Below, in pieces: positions 20,661 to 32,165 of a DNA stretch of 64,000 nucleotides (position 1 is its first letter; every line of letters starts with the position of its first letter). The DNA is from Cycas panzhihuaensis (Eukaryota; Cycadophyta), in the NCBI GenBank assembly GCA_023213395.1, contig CM041465.1, positions 162,137,741 through 162,201,740 of the forward strand, read 5' to 3'. Both the position numbers and the translations under genes were made by a program. Below the pieces are notes generated by a model that did no database searches, was not told the DNA's origin, and worked only from the letters and a program-made list of their open reading frames with translations.

Positions 20661-22100
20661 CAAAACGAAGTGAAATTTACAAAGGAAAAAGACCTATCGG
20701 CGGATACAGCAAAGAAAAAGATGAAGAAGACATAGAAGAGGAAACTGCCTTCATCACAGCGTTGGTTACGGGAATGAAAGACAAAGACATTTGGTACATA
20801 GATTCCAGAGCCTCTAAACACATGACAAGTCGGGAAGACTGGTTTCAAACCATGAGTCCGTACAATATGGACAAGTCAGTGGAGCTAGGTGACAAGTACT
20901 CCCTTAACATTAAAGGGATTGGAACCATTTCAGTAAACCTGAATGGAAATGAAAGAAAAATCAGAAATGTTCTTTTTGTACGCACGAAGATGAATCTCCT
21001 CTCGCTCTCAATTGAGCAAAGGGACTGAGGACTATTTTCGATGAAGAAGGAAATTGCCACGTCTTAGATATGAAAAAAGATGGAAAAATTGTTGGAAAAG
21101 GAGTCAGATGCAATGACCTTTACAAACTTCTGTCAAATCCTGTACTTCCTTTGGAAGAAAAAGCTTGTACTGCTCTTAAATCTGATAATAAAGTATGGCA
21201 TTTAAGGTATGGACATCTCCCAATTGACACACTTAAACAAATGGAAAAGTCAGAAATGGTAAATGGTTTACCTAATATATCTTCAGATACATTTGTTTGT
21301 AAAGGTTGTCAACTCGGGAAACAACATAGGTTCCCTTTTAAAGAAAGCACTTGGAACTCTCAATCTAAATTAGATCTGATACACACAGATATCTGTGGTC
21401 CAATTTCACCTCTGTCAATAAATGGATGCAGATATTTCTTAACTTTCATTGATGACTTCACTCAAAAAGTTTGGGTATATTTTTTACATAATAAGTCTGA
21501 AGCCTTTGAAACATTTAAAGAATTTAAGGCGTATAGAGCTAGAATCGGGAATGAAAATCAAGTGCATCAGTCGGATGGAGGAGGAGAATACATGTCGAGC
21601 GAGTTTCTAAATTCTGCAAATCTGAGAGGAATTCGTAGACAAGTTACAACTCCCTATACTCCTCAGTCAAATGGAGTAGCTGAAAGAAAGAATAGAACTT
21701 TGATGGAAATGGCGCGAAGCATGATGTATGGAACAAAAATATCAAAGACATCTTGGGCGAGCGATCGACAAGATGCTACTTGATAAACAGAAGTCCAACC
21801 AGAACACTGAAGAACGTCACTCTAGAAGAAGCTTGGACAGGTCAGAAACCCGATGTAAGTTTTCTTAAGGTTTTGGCAGTCAAGCATTTGTGCATATTCC
21901 TGATAAAAGAAGATCCAAATTAGATGCAAAAAGCATAGAATGTGTCTTAATAGGATATAGTAAAAATTCAAAGGCATATAAGTGCATAGATCCAAAAACA
22001 AATAGAATCTATGTGAGTAGAGATGTCGTCTTTAATGAAAATAGCTCAGATGAATTCTCACAAATCAAAATAATAGAAAATGAAAAAGAATTGGGAACTG
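20661..22100 (+). pseudogene. C protease and integrase
   Basis: The protease site reads DIWYIDSRASKHM near 20795, so the usual DSGA has Gly replaced by Arg, which should disable it. Integrase starts near 21199 with the zinc region H-H-C-C (HLRYGH, CKGCQLGKQH). The core has LDLIHTDICGP, HQSDGGGEY and NGVAERKNRTLMEMAR, so the DDE triad is present. A frameshift at about 21783-21880 separates it from the KAYKCIDPKTNRIYVSRDVVF end. Confidence 0.88.
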
Positions 22101-23895
22101 CCGGACACAGAATAGTACAGAAGATGAGGAAAGTCAATCAGGAATTACTTGAAATTCAAGAAACTGGAGAAGGAAATGATTTAGAAGAAGGACAAGTTGA
22201 TTCATCATCAACAACAGGTCAAGAAGACACCATCAAAAAAGGACCATCATCACCAACCGATCAAGGAGACAAAATCGAAAAGGAGATCCACGAAACAAAA
22301 AAATTGTCGAAATGGTATATCAAAACTATTGAAGAAGGGAATGTATTAGAACAAAAAACCCGTGGGCAAAGGTCAAAAGCTCTTCTAAGCAAGGTTGAAC
22401 CACAGAATTTTGACGAAGCAAAAGATCATTCAGAATGGAGAGAAGCAATGGACAATGAAATAAATTCAATCAAGAAAAATCAAACATGGGAATTAGTAGA
22501 ACTACCTGCTAATAAATCCACTGTAAACTGCAAATGGGTTTACAAAACAAAGAAAGGAGTTGATGGCAAAATTGAAAAACACAAGGCAAGGTTAGTTGCA
22601 AAGGATACACTCAAAGCTGCAGTGTAGATTTTGATGAGACATTTTCTCCAAGAGCAAAGATGAACACAAGAAGGATGTGTAGCCTTAGCTGCTCAAGGTC
22701 AGAATTTCGGATGGACGTAAGAGTGCCTTCCTAAATGGTGAACTAGAAGAAGAAGTTTATATACAGCCCGGATGGATATGCGAGCAGGGAAAAGAAAATC
22801 TAGTCTGCAAATTGAAAAAGGCCTTGTATGGTCTAAAGCAAGCTCACGTGCACAGTATGCAAAACTGGATCACTTTCTTGAAGAAAATAAGTTCATTCGG
22901 TGTAATTCAGACTCCAATCTGTACATAAGAAAAATAAACAACAAGATAACAATAATTGTTGTTTATGTGGATGATATGCTTCTTACTAGGAATGATGTGG
23001 AAGGAATCAAGTGGATCAAAAATCAGCTTCAACAAAAATTCAAAATGATAGACTTGGGTTCACTAAATTATTACTTGGGACTGCAGATAGGTCAACACCA
23101 AAATTACATAACTTTGTCCCAAAGTAATTACATCAAAAATTTGCTTGTTCGATTCCAAATGGAGAACTGCAATCCATGCGCCACTCCCATGGAAACAAAT
23201 TGCAATCTAACAGTAGAGAGTATGGAAAAGATCTTTGATGTTACCTGCGAGCAAATGATTGGAAGTCTGATTTATTTGATGTACCACCGGACGACATATC
23301 CTACTCGAGGGACTAATATCAAGGTACATGCAGAATCCAAAGCTGAGACACTGGCAAGCAGCAAAAAGAGTTCTGAGATATCTCAAGGGAACAACAAATC
23401 TTAAATTAGTATATTCAAAGGGGCATCCAATCAAAATAACAGGATATTGCGATTCGATGGGCAAAGCGACAAAGAATAAAGGAAATCCATAAGTGGATTT
23501 TGTTTTTCTTAGGAGCTTGAGAATCTCATGGTGCGAGAAACAAGCAACGTGGCTCTCTCCTCTATAGAAGCGAGAATATAAAGCGACCACATCAAGAACT
23601 GTGAAGCCATCCGTTAAGACAACTCTTACTTGATTTGAATCAACAGCAGAAAGAAGCAACTTCTCTAAAATGTGACAACCAAAGTGCCATCAAGCTAACC
23701 AAAAATCCAGTTCTGCATGCAAGAACAAAACATATTGAGGTTCATCATCACTTTATAAGAGAAAAGGTGCAGAACAAAGAAATAGACTTGGAATCTTGTC
23801 GACATCCGAACAAGTTGCGGATCTTCCGACAAAACCACTTGGAAGAGAAAGACTCAGATATTTGAGAGACAAGATTGGACTTTTAGAGATAAAAC
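22101..23895 (+). pseudogene. C reverse transcriptase and RNase H
   Basis: RT begins with WREAMDNEINSIKKNQTWELV and KWVYKTKKG near 22440-22560, then KARLVAK. A shift near 22620-22770 breaks the palm. YVDDMLLT (22965) is intact, followed by MIDLGSLNYYLGLQIG. RNase H after 23400 is badly decayed, with CDNQSAIKLTKNP and the HIEVHHHFIREK motif still visible (23670-23770). The PPT AAGAGGGGG precedes the LTR. Confidence 0.88.
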
Positions 23896-23907
23896 ATTAA
23901 GAGGGGG

Positions 23908-24122
23908 TGTTGAGATATAATGTTTTATCTAGGACAGAAAAGGGGGCCATGTTGGACCCACCCTTAAATACTCTTATGAGATCTTGCCACTTGGCAGAAT
24001 CTGAGTGATTGGTTACATTAGTGGTTGTAACCAACTCATAACTCTTGTATACTTAAGCAAATTGAATCTCAATAGAAAGGACAATTCCATTCTCTGTCAA
24101 TTCTTGGCTCTGGTTTTCAACA
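23908..24122 (+). repeat. 3' LTR of C
   Basis: It pairs with 18909-19124 and is preceded by the purine tract ATTAAGAGGGGG. It is followed by the CGTCA duplication. Confidence 0.95.
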
Positions 24123-24127
24123 CGTCA

Positions 24128-24769
24128 TAGCCATGGGTATGCATGTACCACTCTTTAGAGGAGGTATATAGCTGCTCATTGGTGAACTGGGTGAGGATTG
24201 GGAGTATCTGGGCTCCGTTGTGACTTGGATTTCATCACCAAGCACAATTGCGGGTATCGCGGGTGAAGGCCAACTTAATTCTACTAGAAGCCTAGGCATC
24301 CCTTCATCAACCTCAACTACATGTTGGACACAAGTTAGAGATTATTGGGTTGATTATGCATCCTACATTTGAGTTTCAAGTTGTGTACACCCAATGATAT
24401 CAGCTTCTACATTGGCCTACAATCTTGTATATTGATCACTTACTTATTTGTAAAAAGTGATCCATAGTGTAATCATAATCATAGTGCTTCTCATATTCCT
24501 GTTGCGTCAGGTTAATATTTGCCACAAGTGTTAGTGGCCAATTTTCATCATAGTGCTTCTCATATTCCTGCTGCGTCAGGTTAATATTTGTCACAAGTGT
24601 TGGTGACTTTTCTCTAAGTTGCTTCCTTCATCTTTGAGCAACCATTCTCACTTCTTCTTCCTTCTGCTACACTACTTCATTGCATCTCCCATTTGTAAAT
24701 AGTGATTGGTCATTTATTACCATCACTTTTATAGTCCCTTGTTCATTATCTCCCTTCTCAAAAGATACC
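24128..24769 (+). other. Leader of B, second part
   Basis: This is untranslated and continues 17533-18903. A 57-bp segment is duplicated with a 69-bp period at 24478-24535 and 24547-24604, with only about three differences, so the duplication is recent compared with the element. No other feature is seen. Confidence 0.75.
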
Positions 24770-25960
24770 ATGTCTTCACAGTTCGAGCAAAATGTGAACT
24801 GCATTCTAACAGGGAAAGAAAATTGGAACATGTGGTTCATTGGTGTCAGAAATGTTGCAAAGTATGAAGGTCTATGGAGAGATCACTTGCAACCTACACC
24901 ATCTGCATTGCCTGACTACCTCACCGCTGGAGGAGGTGCTCCAGTTGCTTCCACTGAAGCTGCAACTAAATGCCATTGGGAACTTGATGATGATAAAATC
25001 CATGCAGGGATACTACTTGTCACTGATTATTCCCTGCATAATCTCATTGATGAAGCTATACATGATACAGCATAGAAAGTTCTTGAAGTTCTTAAGAAGA
25101 ACTTTGACACTAAATCAGACTTAGAATTTGTTCACTTAGTGCTGAAGATGAACAAATTGAAAATGCAGAAAGGGCACGCAAGTGAGACAATCAATCTCCT
25201 TCATCCAATCAAGCAAGCCATTGATAAAGATTTTAAAACTCAATGTATTACATGGGCTTTCTTGATTCAGTCATGTCTCCATATCCCAGATTACAAAGAT
25301 CTACTGGGAAGTCTTCAATCTAGTGGCACTTTGAAGACCCTACACTTTGAAGATCTTGCTGATAAGTTCATTGAATTTGATAAGACCTTTGATACCAACT
25401 TTGCCACTATATCAGATCCAACTGATGCTGCTTTTGAAGTGGAAGAAGATCTTTGTTATACCAAAAATCAAGGTCAACACTCTCGCAGAGGTGGTAATTC
25501 CCATGGAAGAGGAAGAGATAGACAACAAGGACAACGTCCTCTTGATCAATAGGCTCTTCAACTCCAACAAAAACAGTCTCAAGGCCAAGGCCAAAATAAT
25601 CAACCTGGACCTAGATCCAGTAATCAAAGACAATCCAACCAGCCCAATACTTGTTATGGGACTGGAAATCAAACAATTGTGTGTCAAAGGTGTAATAGAA
25701 AAGGACATTATGCCAAAAATTGCAGTACTGCCACCAATAAACTACCAAGTTATCACAACCATGGTGCACATAATGTTGATAATACTTCTTTTGAAGATGA
25801 TTTTGGTGGAATGCAATTTGCTCATGCACACCTTTAAAGAATTGGGACCACTTCATCAAATGTTGTTGATAGATCCACTAAGTATATTGAGGCCTATTAT
25901 GGCTATGCTTATTCACTTCTGCCTACACCACTTGGAGTTGCAAATAGTGCCACCTCAAAT
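24770..25960 (+). pseudogene. B gag
   Basis: ATG at 24770 starts MSSQFEQNVNCILTGKENWN. Capsid motifs continue through 25139-25552 with only two in-frame stops and no shift. The Arg/Gly/Gln-rich stretch after 25480 is followed by the zinc knuckle CQRCNRKGHYAKNC near 25682-25723. The protein would assemble the virus-like particle. The frame continues into protease. Confidence 0.88.
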
Positions 25961-26410
25961 AATTCATCGTGGATCATAGATACTGGAGCAACACAACACA
26001 TGACTTGTCATCGTTAGTTCTTTCAGGATTTCGACTCTGAAGTTCGTGGTGTTGTACACATGGCTGACAAATCATCTCAGCCAGTCGAAGGACTTGGAAC
26101 TGTTTGCCTGAAACTCCTAAGCCTTCCAGATTTTACACTTGTTGATGTTTTATATATTCCTGCTCTGAAGCAAAACCTGCTCTCCCTGTCCACCCTTGTC
26201 TCTCGTGTATTTGATCTAAGTATAACTACAAATAATCAAACTCTTTGTGTCATTCACCCTCTTTTAAATGCTGTGGTTATGACCGAAATTCTTGATGGCA
26301 AACTTTTTCGCTTAACTAGCTCACCATCCTCTGAAGTTAACTATGTTGATGATGACTCTGCTTTTACCACAACCTTGACTCCTCAAAAGTTGTCCCAAGC
26401 GGCCCTATGA
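25961..26410 (+). pseudogene. B protease
   Basis: In frame with gag: SSWIIDTGATQHMTCH near 25970 carries the intact DTGA aspartic site, followed by one stop. VLYIPALKQNLLSLSTLV near 26150-26205 is the usual C-terminal copia motif. It would process the polyprotein. Confidence 0.88.
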
Positions 26411-27650
26411 CATGCTTGTATGGGCCATATTGAAAATTGATCGTTTAAGAGAACTACATGCCACTCTTCCTGGTTTGCCTAGGCTCTCCTCTAAGCCCTT
26501 CAAATGTGAAGCATGTATTATTGCCAAATCTCAAAGACAACCCTTTCCTCATAGTCAGTGGAAATCTAGCCAACCTTTGTAGCTTGTACATTCAGATATA
26601 CGCGGTCCTATGTCCATCCCTTCTCTCAAACAAAAGTGGTACTATATTACTTTCATTGATGATTTTACTAAGAAAGTATGGTTTGCTTTTCTTGCAAAGA
26701 AAGATGAAGCTTTTTCTATGTTTCAAGATTTCAAGGCCTGTGTCGAAAATAAATCTGGATTCAAGATCAAAATACTCAGGACTGACAATGGTGGCGAGTA
26801 CACATTCAATGAGTTTGAATCGTACCTACGTCAACATGGAATCAAACATCAAACCACTGTTGCAGGTACACCCCAGCAAAATGGAGTTGCTAAGCACATG
26901 AACAAGACCATCATGAACATGGCTCATGCTATGCTGGTATATAAGAATGTTTGTGTCTATTTTTGGGCTGAGGCTATCTAGACTATTGTGTATTGCATCA
27001 ACACTATTAGTCCCTCCAAGCTCGGCCCCTCTCCACATGAAATGTGGTATGGACAAACCCCCTCTATCTCCCATTTCAGAATTTTTGGCTCTACTTGTTA
27101 TGCTCACATTTTAGAGGAACATAGAAACAAGCTTCAAGATAGAGCCATCAAAGGCATCTTTGTCAGATACCCTATGGATAAAAAGGGATACAAGGTTTTT
27201 ATACCTTCACAGCGTAAAATCATCATCACTAGAGATGATATCTTTGCAAAGACTGAAGATCAATTACTCAGACTTGACTCCAAGACGCCGTCATACTGAT
27301 TTAATGATGCTACTGAATTTGATGTCCAAATCCCAAAATTTAGGCGAGGAGATGCTCAACAGTTGCTCAAAATCTTGGAATCTGACAATAGAGCCATAGA
27401 GGATACAAGTTGTGACTCCTAGCCAATGTATACACCTCCAACACCATCATTTGCGAATAGCCAAGTTGACAAAGGCAAAGCCATAGCAGAAGGACCATCT
27501 TCTCTAACATTAGTGGCTGGCCCATCTTCTCCAGCATCGTCAACTTCCTCTATGCCAAACATTTCACATGATCCTTTTAAGGATCAAAACAAAGACCAAG
27601 AGGCTGTGGAAATGAAAACCTCATTCCTAACTCGAGGTTTTTGTGAAGCC
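26411..27650 (+). pseudogene. B integrase
   Basis: The HHCC zinc region near 26410-26580 is shifted and has stops. From 26610 the core reads ITFIDDFTKKVWFAF, then ILRTDNGGEY with the catalytic Asp. The third motif reads NGVAKHMNKT, so the catalytic Glu is replaced by Lys at 26892-26894. The closing KGYKVFIPSQRKIIITRDDIF motif is near 27190-27245, followed by a Ser/Pro-rich linker. The enzyme would be inactive. Confidence 0.9.
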
Positions 27651-28770
27651 TACTAGCTACACAAGGACATGCGATCAGATAAGGTAGGCAAAACTGGCAC
27701 TAGAAGTCCCTATAGAGCAAGGATGCATGAATCACTTTCTGTTGAGCTTGAACTAGCAGAATTGCACCTTGCTCTTAATGAAGAGCCCTTAACGTACCAA
27801 GAAGTTGTAAAGCATGCAGCTTGCATAAATGTCATGAATGAAGAGTACCAATCTCTTATCAAGAACGGTACATGGGAGCTTGTTGATCTACCACTTGGAA
27901 GAAAGCTAGTTCAAAATAAATGGGTGTTCAAAAATAAGTATAGATCAGATGGCACCCTAGAAAAACATAAGGTGAGGTTGGTAGAAAAAGGATTCATGCA
28001 AAGAGAAGGCATTGACTGCACTGAAATCTTTGCTCCTACAACCAAGTGGCCTACAATCAGAACTTTTATAGCCTTGGTCGCTCACAGGTTGGAAAATCCA
28101 CCAACTCGATGTTAAGACCACATTTCTCAATGAGGACCTTAAAGAAGAAATTTACATGGCTCAGCGAGAAGGATACGAGATTGTCGGTCAGGAGCATAAG
28201 GTTTGCAGGCTCAAAAAGTCCTTGTACGGCCTAAAGCAAGCCCCTTGTGCTTGGTTTACCAAGTTGTCTAAAAGAATGAGGCAACTTGGATATGAAGTTT
28301 GTGACTATCAAGATATTGATGCAATATTATTCATCAAGCGCCAAAATGATAAAGTCACTTACCTCTTAATCTTTGTGGATAATATGCTAATAATGGGGAA
28401 TAGTGCACAGGTAATCAGCCAGCTAAAGAAGGACCTTGCTAAAATTTTTGAATTGTCTGACCTCAGGTTGATGAAATATTACTTGGGAATTGAAGTAACT
28501 CAAAAGAATGGCAAAATCATTTTCTCCCAAGAAAAATATATCAATGATCTTCTGATAAAGTTTTAGTTGGAAGGTGCTCCACCAGTGGATACACCTATAT
28601 AGCCTAATATTAAACTCTCAGCTGATGGTGACACTAGGGAGGCAGACGCAACACTCTACAAGCAACTTGTAGGTAGTCTCATCTATACTACTAACACAAG
28701 GCCAGATATTGCACACTCTATCGGCATTCTTGCAAGATTCATGTCAAATCCTAAGCAGAATCATTGGCAA
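27651..28770 (+). pseudogene. B reverse transcriptase
   Basis: RT begins with an EEYQSLIKNGTWELVDLP motif (27840-27890) and NKWVFKNKYRSDG. A frameshift lies near 28100. DVKTTFLNEDLKEE and [12 protein letters not shown] follow. The active site reads FVDN instead of YVDD (Asn codon at 28381-28383). The thumb/connection motif YKQLVGSLIYTTNTRPDI lies near 28660-28710. The catalytic change and the shift make the enzyme inactive. Confidence 0.9.
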
Positions 28771-29285
28771 GCTACAAGTGTTGAGATACCTGAAGACGAC
28801 TAGCAAATATGGTCTGTTGTATGAACCCAATGCAGAATTTAAACTTTATGCATACAGACTCAGACTTTGTTGGAGATAAAGACACAAGAAGATCTACGTC
28901 CGGGTACGTAACATTTCTTGGAACAACACCAATATCATGGAGATCCAGACGGCAGAAGATAGTTGCAGACTCAACTGTCGAAGCTGAATATATTGCTGCT
29001 TCTGAGACAAGCAAGGAGGTGATATGGCTTAGAAAATTGTTGAATATATTAAATGCCACTCAAACAAGTTCTACTGGCTTACATGTAGATAATCAATCTA
29101 CAATCCAAATGGCTAAGAACCCTGTATTTCATGATCGTACCAAACATATAAGTACGAAAGTCTACAGGATTAGAGAACTAGTTCATGATGGCACAATTCA
29201 ACTAGAGTACTGCCCCACAGCAGATCAAGTGGCCGATATCTTCACCAAACCACTGAAGAGGGTTAATTTTGAACAGTTTTGAAAG
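28771..29285 (+). pseudogene. B RNase H
   Basis: Frame 28809-29282 shows [19 protein letters not shown], the [11 protein letters not shown] motif, [13 protein letters not shown] and the C-terminal DIFTKPLKR. The catalytic Asp, Glu and Asp are visible. It would degrade RNA in the hybrid. Apart from the joint to RT near 28770, this domain is intact. Confidence 0.9.
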
Positions 29286-29751
29286 CAACTCGACCTTAGG
29301 GCCTCCATCTTTGACTGATTGAAGGAGATAACAATAGGACCATCATACTCTGTCTCATTCATGAAAACCCCTTGTGGGTGCGGAAGTACAAGAGTAAGTC
29401 TCTGATCTATCCCATTCGTGAAAATCCCTTGTGGGTGCAAAAGGATAAGAGTTGTATCATTTTGGAAAATCAGAACCTGTGAAAACCCGAAAGGGCATGG
29501 GGGATGAACAAATGGTATATGGAGACTCAATAGATTTTAGCTACAAAATTCATTGTACTGATTGGCTATCTGGCTTCATTTAAAGAGCTGCCTGAGCTAG
29601 GTTAGTAGATTAAAACAATCTGTGGGTTTTCTTCCCCATGAGGGTTTCCCACAAAAGTGTCATAGTAGTTTGCTTGTAAGAGGCTCAAATGAAGACCTCA
29701 TAGGATAGAATAAAATATGATGAAATGACGTTCTACCATTAAGGGGGAGAT
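29286..29751 (+). other. 3' untranslated region and PPT of B
   Basis: No gene is present. Two copies of an ATTCRTGAAAAYCCCTTGTGGGTGC motif occur at about 29357 and 29411. The PPT is AAGGGGGAGA at 29741-29750, directly before the 3' LTR. Confidence 0.75.
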
Positions 29752-30029
29752 TGAAAAGGGTTAATGTCACAAGGTCATTACATTAGTTGATTATTTCTAA
29801 CAAGAGTCTTAAGTGATGTGAAATGCACTTTTATGTACATTATGTGTAATTTCATTTCACTTAACTCTAATGCTCCCTCTCTCAATGTAAAAGTAAAAGC
29901 TCAATGGAGGAGGCTCATTCTTACCTCCCCATTTTGTGAGAGCTACTTTCTTTCTCTCAAGTCTCTCTTGCTCCCATGTTTACCTTTGTGTTTAGTGCAT
30001 GGAGATGAAGGATAGATCCACTCTTTTCA
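29752..30029 (+). repeat. 3' LTR of B
   Basis: It pairs with 17221-17518 and is followed by ACAAC and the resumed coding region of A. Confidence 0.9.
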
Positions 30030-30985
30030 ACAACAAGCTCTAGGTCCTATTTGATGGTGATGGATGTGTCATTTTTGATAAATACAAAGGGAACAAAGTG
30101 ATTGGTGAGGGCATTAAAACCAGTGGATTGTACAAATTTCTTGCCACACCAATTCACATTGCCCTTCATGTAACTAAAAATGTTGATAATGGAAAACTTT
30201 GGCATTTGCGTTATGGTCATTTGTCTTATGATGCTTTATCCTTATTAAGCAAACATGATATGGTGTATGGCCTTCCATGGATAAAAAGTCTAGCTCTATT
30301 TGTAACACATGCATGATGGGCAAACAACATAAACTACAATTCTCTACCAACACTACTAGAGCACATTGCAAATTGCAACTAATTCACAGTGATCTCTGTG
30401 GTCCATTCACTTCCCCATCCTTGCAAGGGGTGCGCTACTATGGCCTTCATAGATGATTACACCAGAAAGATCTGGATCTATTTTCTTAAATTAAAGTCTG
30501 ATGTATTTGATACATTTCTTAAATTCAAAGCCAAAGTTGAAAAAGAAAGTGAATGCAGCATCAAATGCTTGAGGACCGACAATGGTGGGGAATTCACATC
30601 CAATGAATTTACATAATACTGCAAGAAAAATGGTATACAAAGATAATTTACAACTCTCTACACTCCACAATCTAATGGAGTGGCTAAGAGGAAAAATAGG
30701 ACCATAACGGAGATGACTCATTCCTTGCTAAAATAAAAAGGGGTAAGCAACAAATATTGGGTGAGCAAAAATACAACAGATACCTTTTCAACAGAAGTCC
30801 AACTAAAGCTTTGGAGAACATAACCCCTGAAGAAGCATGGTCGAGTTAGAAACCAAATGTCTCACACCTTCGAGTCTTTGGATTGACCGTCTACATGCAC
30901 ATTCCTGCTGAAAAGAGAAAGAAATTAGATGATAAAAGCAGGAGATGTATTCTTGTGGGATATAGTGAAGTATCCAAAGCATATT
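30030..30985 (+). pseudogene. A integrase, truncated
   Basis: The A frame resumes with LFDGDGCVIFDKYKG. The zinc region shows LWHLRYGHLSYD. The core has FIDDYTRKIWIYF and CLRTDNGGEFTSNEF. The third motif reads NGVAKRKNRT, so the catalytic Glu is Lys (30686-30688). CILVGYSEVSKAY closes the piece at about 30985, where the rest of the linker and all of RT are missing. Confidence 0.88.
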
Positions 30986-31520
30986 CTTCGATACCTACAA
31001 GTAACAAAGACTTATGGGATTTACTATAGCAATCAAGGATCAAATGAATTAACTGGGTACACAAACTCTGACTGGGCAGGAGACATTGACAGTCAAAAAT
31101 CCACCTCTGGATACTGTTTTGACCTAGGAAATGGCATTACATCTTGGAGAATGAAGAAACAATCCACTATATCTTTATCTACATCCGAAGCAGAATATGA
31201 GGAAGTAGTTCAATCCTCCTATGAGGCTATCTGACTAAGACATCTTTTGGATGAACTACAGTTTTCTCAAAAGGCTACAACCATAATCAACTGTGACAAT
31301 CAGAGCACCATTCAAATGACGAAGGAGCCAATTTTTCATGCCTGATCGAAACATATTGAAGTTCATCATCACTTCATCTGAGAGAAAGTAGACAGAGGGG
31401 AAGTCAAATTGTCCTATTATCCAAGCTCAGAACGATTAGCTAACATCTTCACAAAACCTCTTCCTAAGGAGAAGTTCATGTGCCTTAGAGATGAGATCGG
31501 CATGAAGGAAAAGGATATGA
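30986..31520 (+). pseudogene. A RNase H, joined directly to integrase
   Basis: ILRYLQVTKTYGIYY follows within a few bases of the integrase end, so an internal deletion removed RT. The frame then shows TNSDWAGDIDSQKSTSGYC, STSEAEYEEV and [13 protein letters not shown]. Later motifs EVHHHFI and ANIFTKPLPK run to about 31460. The DAEN-type acidic residues look present, but stops occur near 31230, 31345 and 31380. Confidence 0.88.
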
Positions 31521-31533
31521 CATTAAGAGAGGA

Positions 31534-31707
31534 TGTTAGAATATAATGTCTAATCCTTTTGTATATTAATGACACGTCTCATTATACTATGTATCAGTTA
31601 CAAAGCAGTTCCAGAGGGTTACAAACCCTAATTGTATATATATACTCATATACTCTCAATAAGATCATCAAGTATTCTTCATATGCCATTGTAGCATCAA
31701 TCCTACA
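31534..31707 (+). repeat. 3' LTR of A
   Basis: It pairs with 14469-14642 at exactly equal length. It is preceded by the purine tract ATTAAGAGAGGA and followed by TAATC and the rest of the G LTR. Confidence 0.95.
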
Positions 31708-31712
31708 TAATC

Positions 31713-31868
31713 AGTCTTGATAGAATATAGAAGACACCAATTTACATACATCTTGTAATTACTTTGGTGTGGAATATTGTACATATGATGTTACTATGTC
31801 GATTGCTACCATGTTATGAATGTTGCAATCTTTCTCTTCCTAGGAGAACATGTGAATGTTAATCAACA
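31713..31868 (+). repeat. 5' LTR of G, second part
   Basis: It matches 40386-40540, from AGTCTTGAT to TGTTAATCAACA. It ends directly before the PBS. Confidence 0.9.
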
Positions 31869-31870
31869 TT

Positions 31871-31887
31871 TGGTGTCGTTGCCGACC
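31871..31887 (+). other. Primer-binding site of G
   Basis: TGGTGTCGTTGCCGACC resembles the tRNA-Asp-type site TGGCGCCGTTGCCG of Tat/Athila elements. Confidence 0.75.
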
Positions 31888-32165
31888 TAGAAATGAGACA
31901 AGGTGGAGTAAAGCATTGATAACAAGTTAGGAACATATGATGATCCAGAATCGGTACAAAAACTAGACATCGCTAGGAGAATTGACGCACATCTAATTCA
32001 TTGATGCTGATCTTAGGATTATCAATGAATTGATATCCTTCTTACTTCAACAAGGTATTATCGCATATTATCTCGAGGATATCATAGTCTAGGTGCCTGT
32101 AATGCTTGTTAATATTTTGGACCGTGTTTGATCCTAATGCTTAATTCTAACCATGTTTAGTCCTA
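31888..32165 (+). other. Leader of G
   Basis: A short, decayed stretch with similarity to the ORF at 1561-1349 of fragment L, such as the DLRIINEL and YLEDII blocks. Whether it encodes an N-terminal part of gag cannot be decided. Confidence 0.5.

Larger units (their letters stand above)
18909..24122 (+). mobile_element. Copia element C, inside the B leader
   Basis: LTRs at 18909-19124 (216 bp) and 23908-24122 (215 bp), flanked by perfect CGTCA duplications (18904-18908 and 24123-24127). LTRs differ at about 7 sites plus one indel, all transitions by hand count, near 3.3 percent. It is related to D and E by gag, PBS and leader. RT YVDD and the integrase triad are intact, but frameshifts and a mutated protease DSGA disable it. 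Confidence 0.95.
17221..30029 (+). mobile_element. Copia element B, inside A, split by C
   Basis: LTRs at 17221-17518 (298 bp) and 29752-30029 (278 bp) with TGAAAAG and CTTTTCA ends, a PBS and a PPT. Coding order is gag, protease, integrase, RT, RNase H. The 5' LTR carries an extra ~20 bp near 17285 that the 3' copy lacks. The right border is followed by ACAAC and the resumed protease-integrase frame of A. The leader, about 2 kb long, is split by C. Confidence 0.9.
14469..31707 (+). mobile_element. Copia element A, inserted in the 5' LTR of G
   Basis: LTRs of exactly 174 bp at 14469-14642 and 31534-31707, with a perfect TAATC duplication at 14464-14468 and 31708-31712. The intact target TAATCAGTCTTGAT is still visible in the G 3' LTR at 40381. 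The LTRs differ at about 8 positions by hand count (near 4.6 percent). A is split by the TRIM-like element plus B at 16920/30030. Its RT is deleted, so it is not autonomous. Confidence 0.95.

Noticed and set aside
23207-23659. Minus-strand open frame of 150 codons
   Set aside because: It is antisense to the RT/RNase H of C; the plus strand carries the recognisable motifs.
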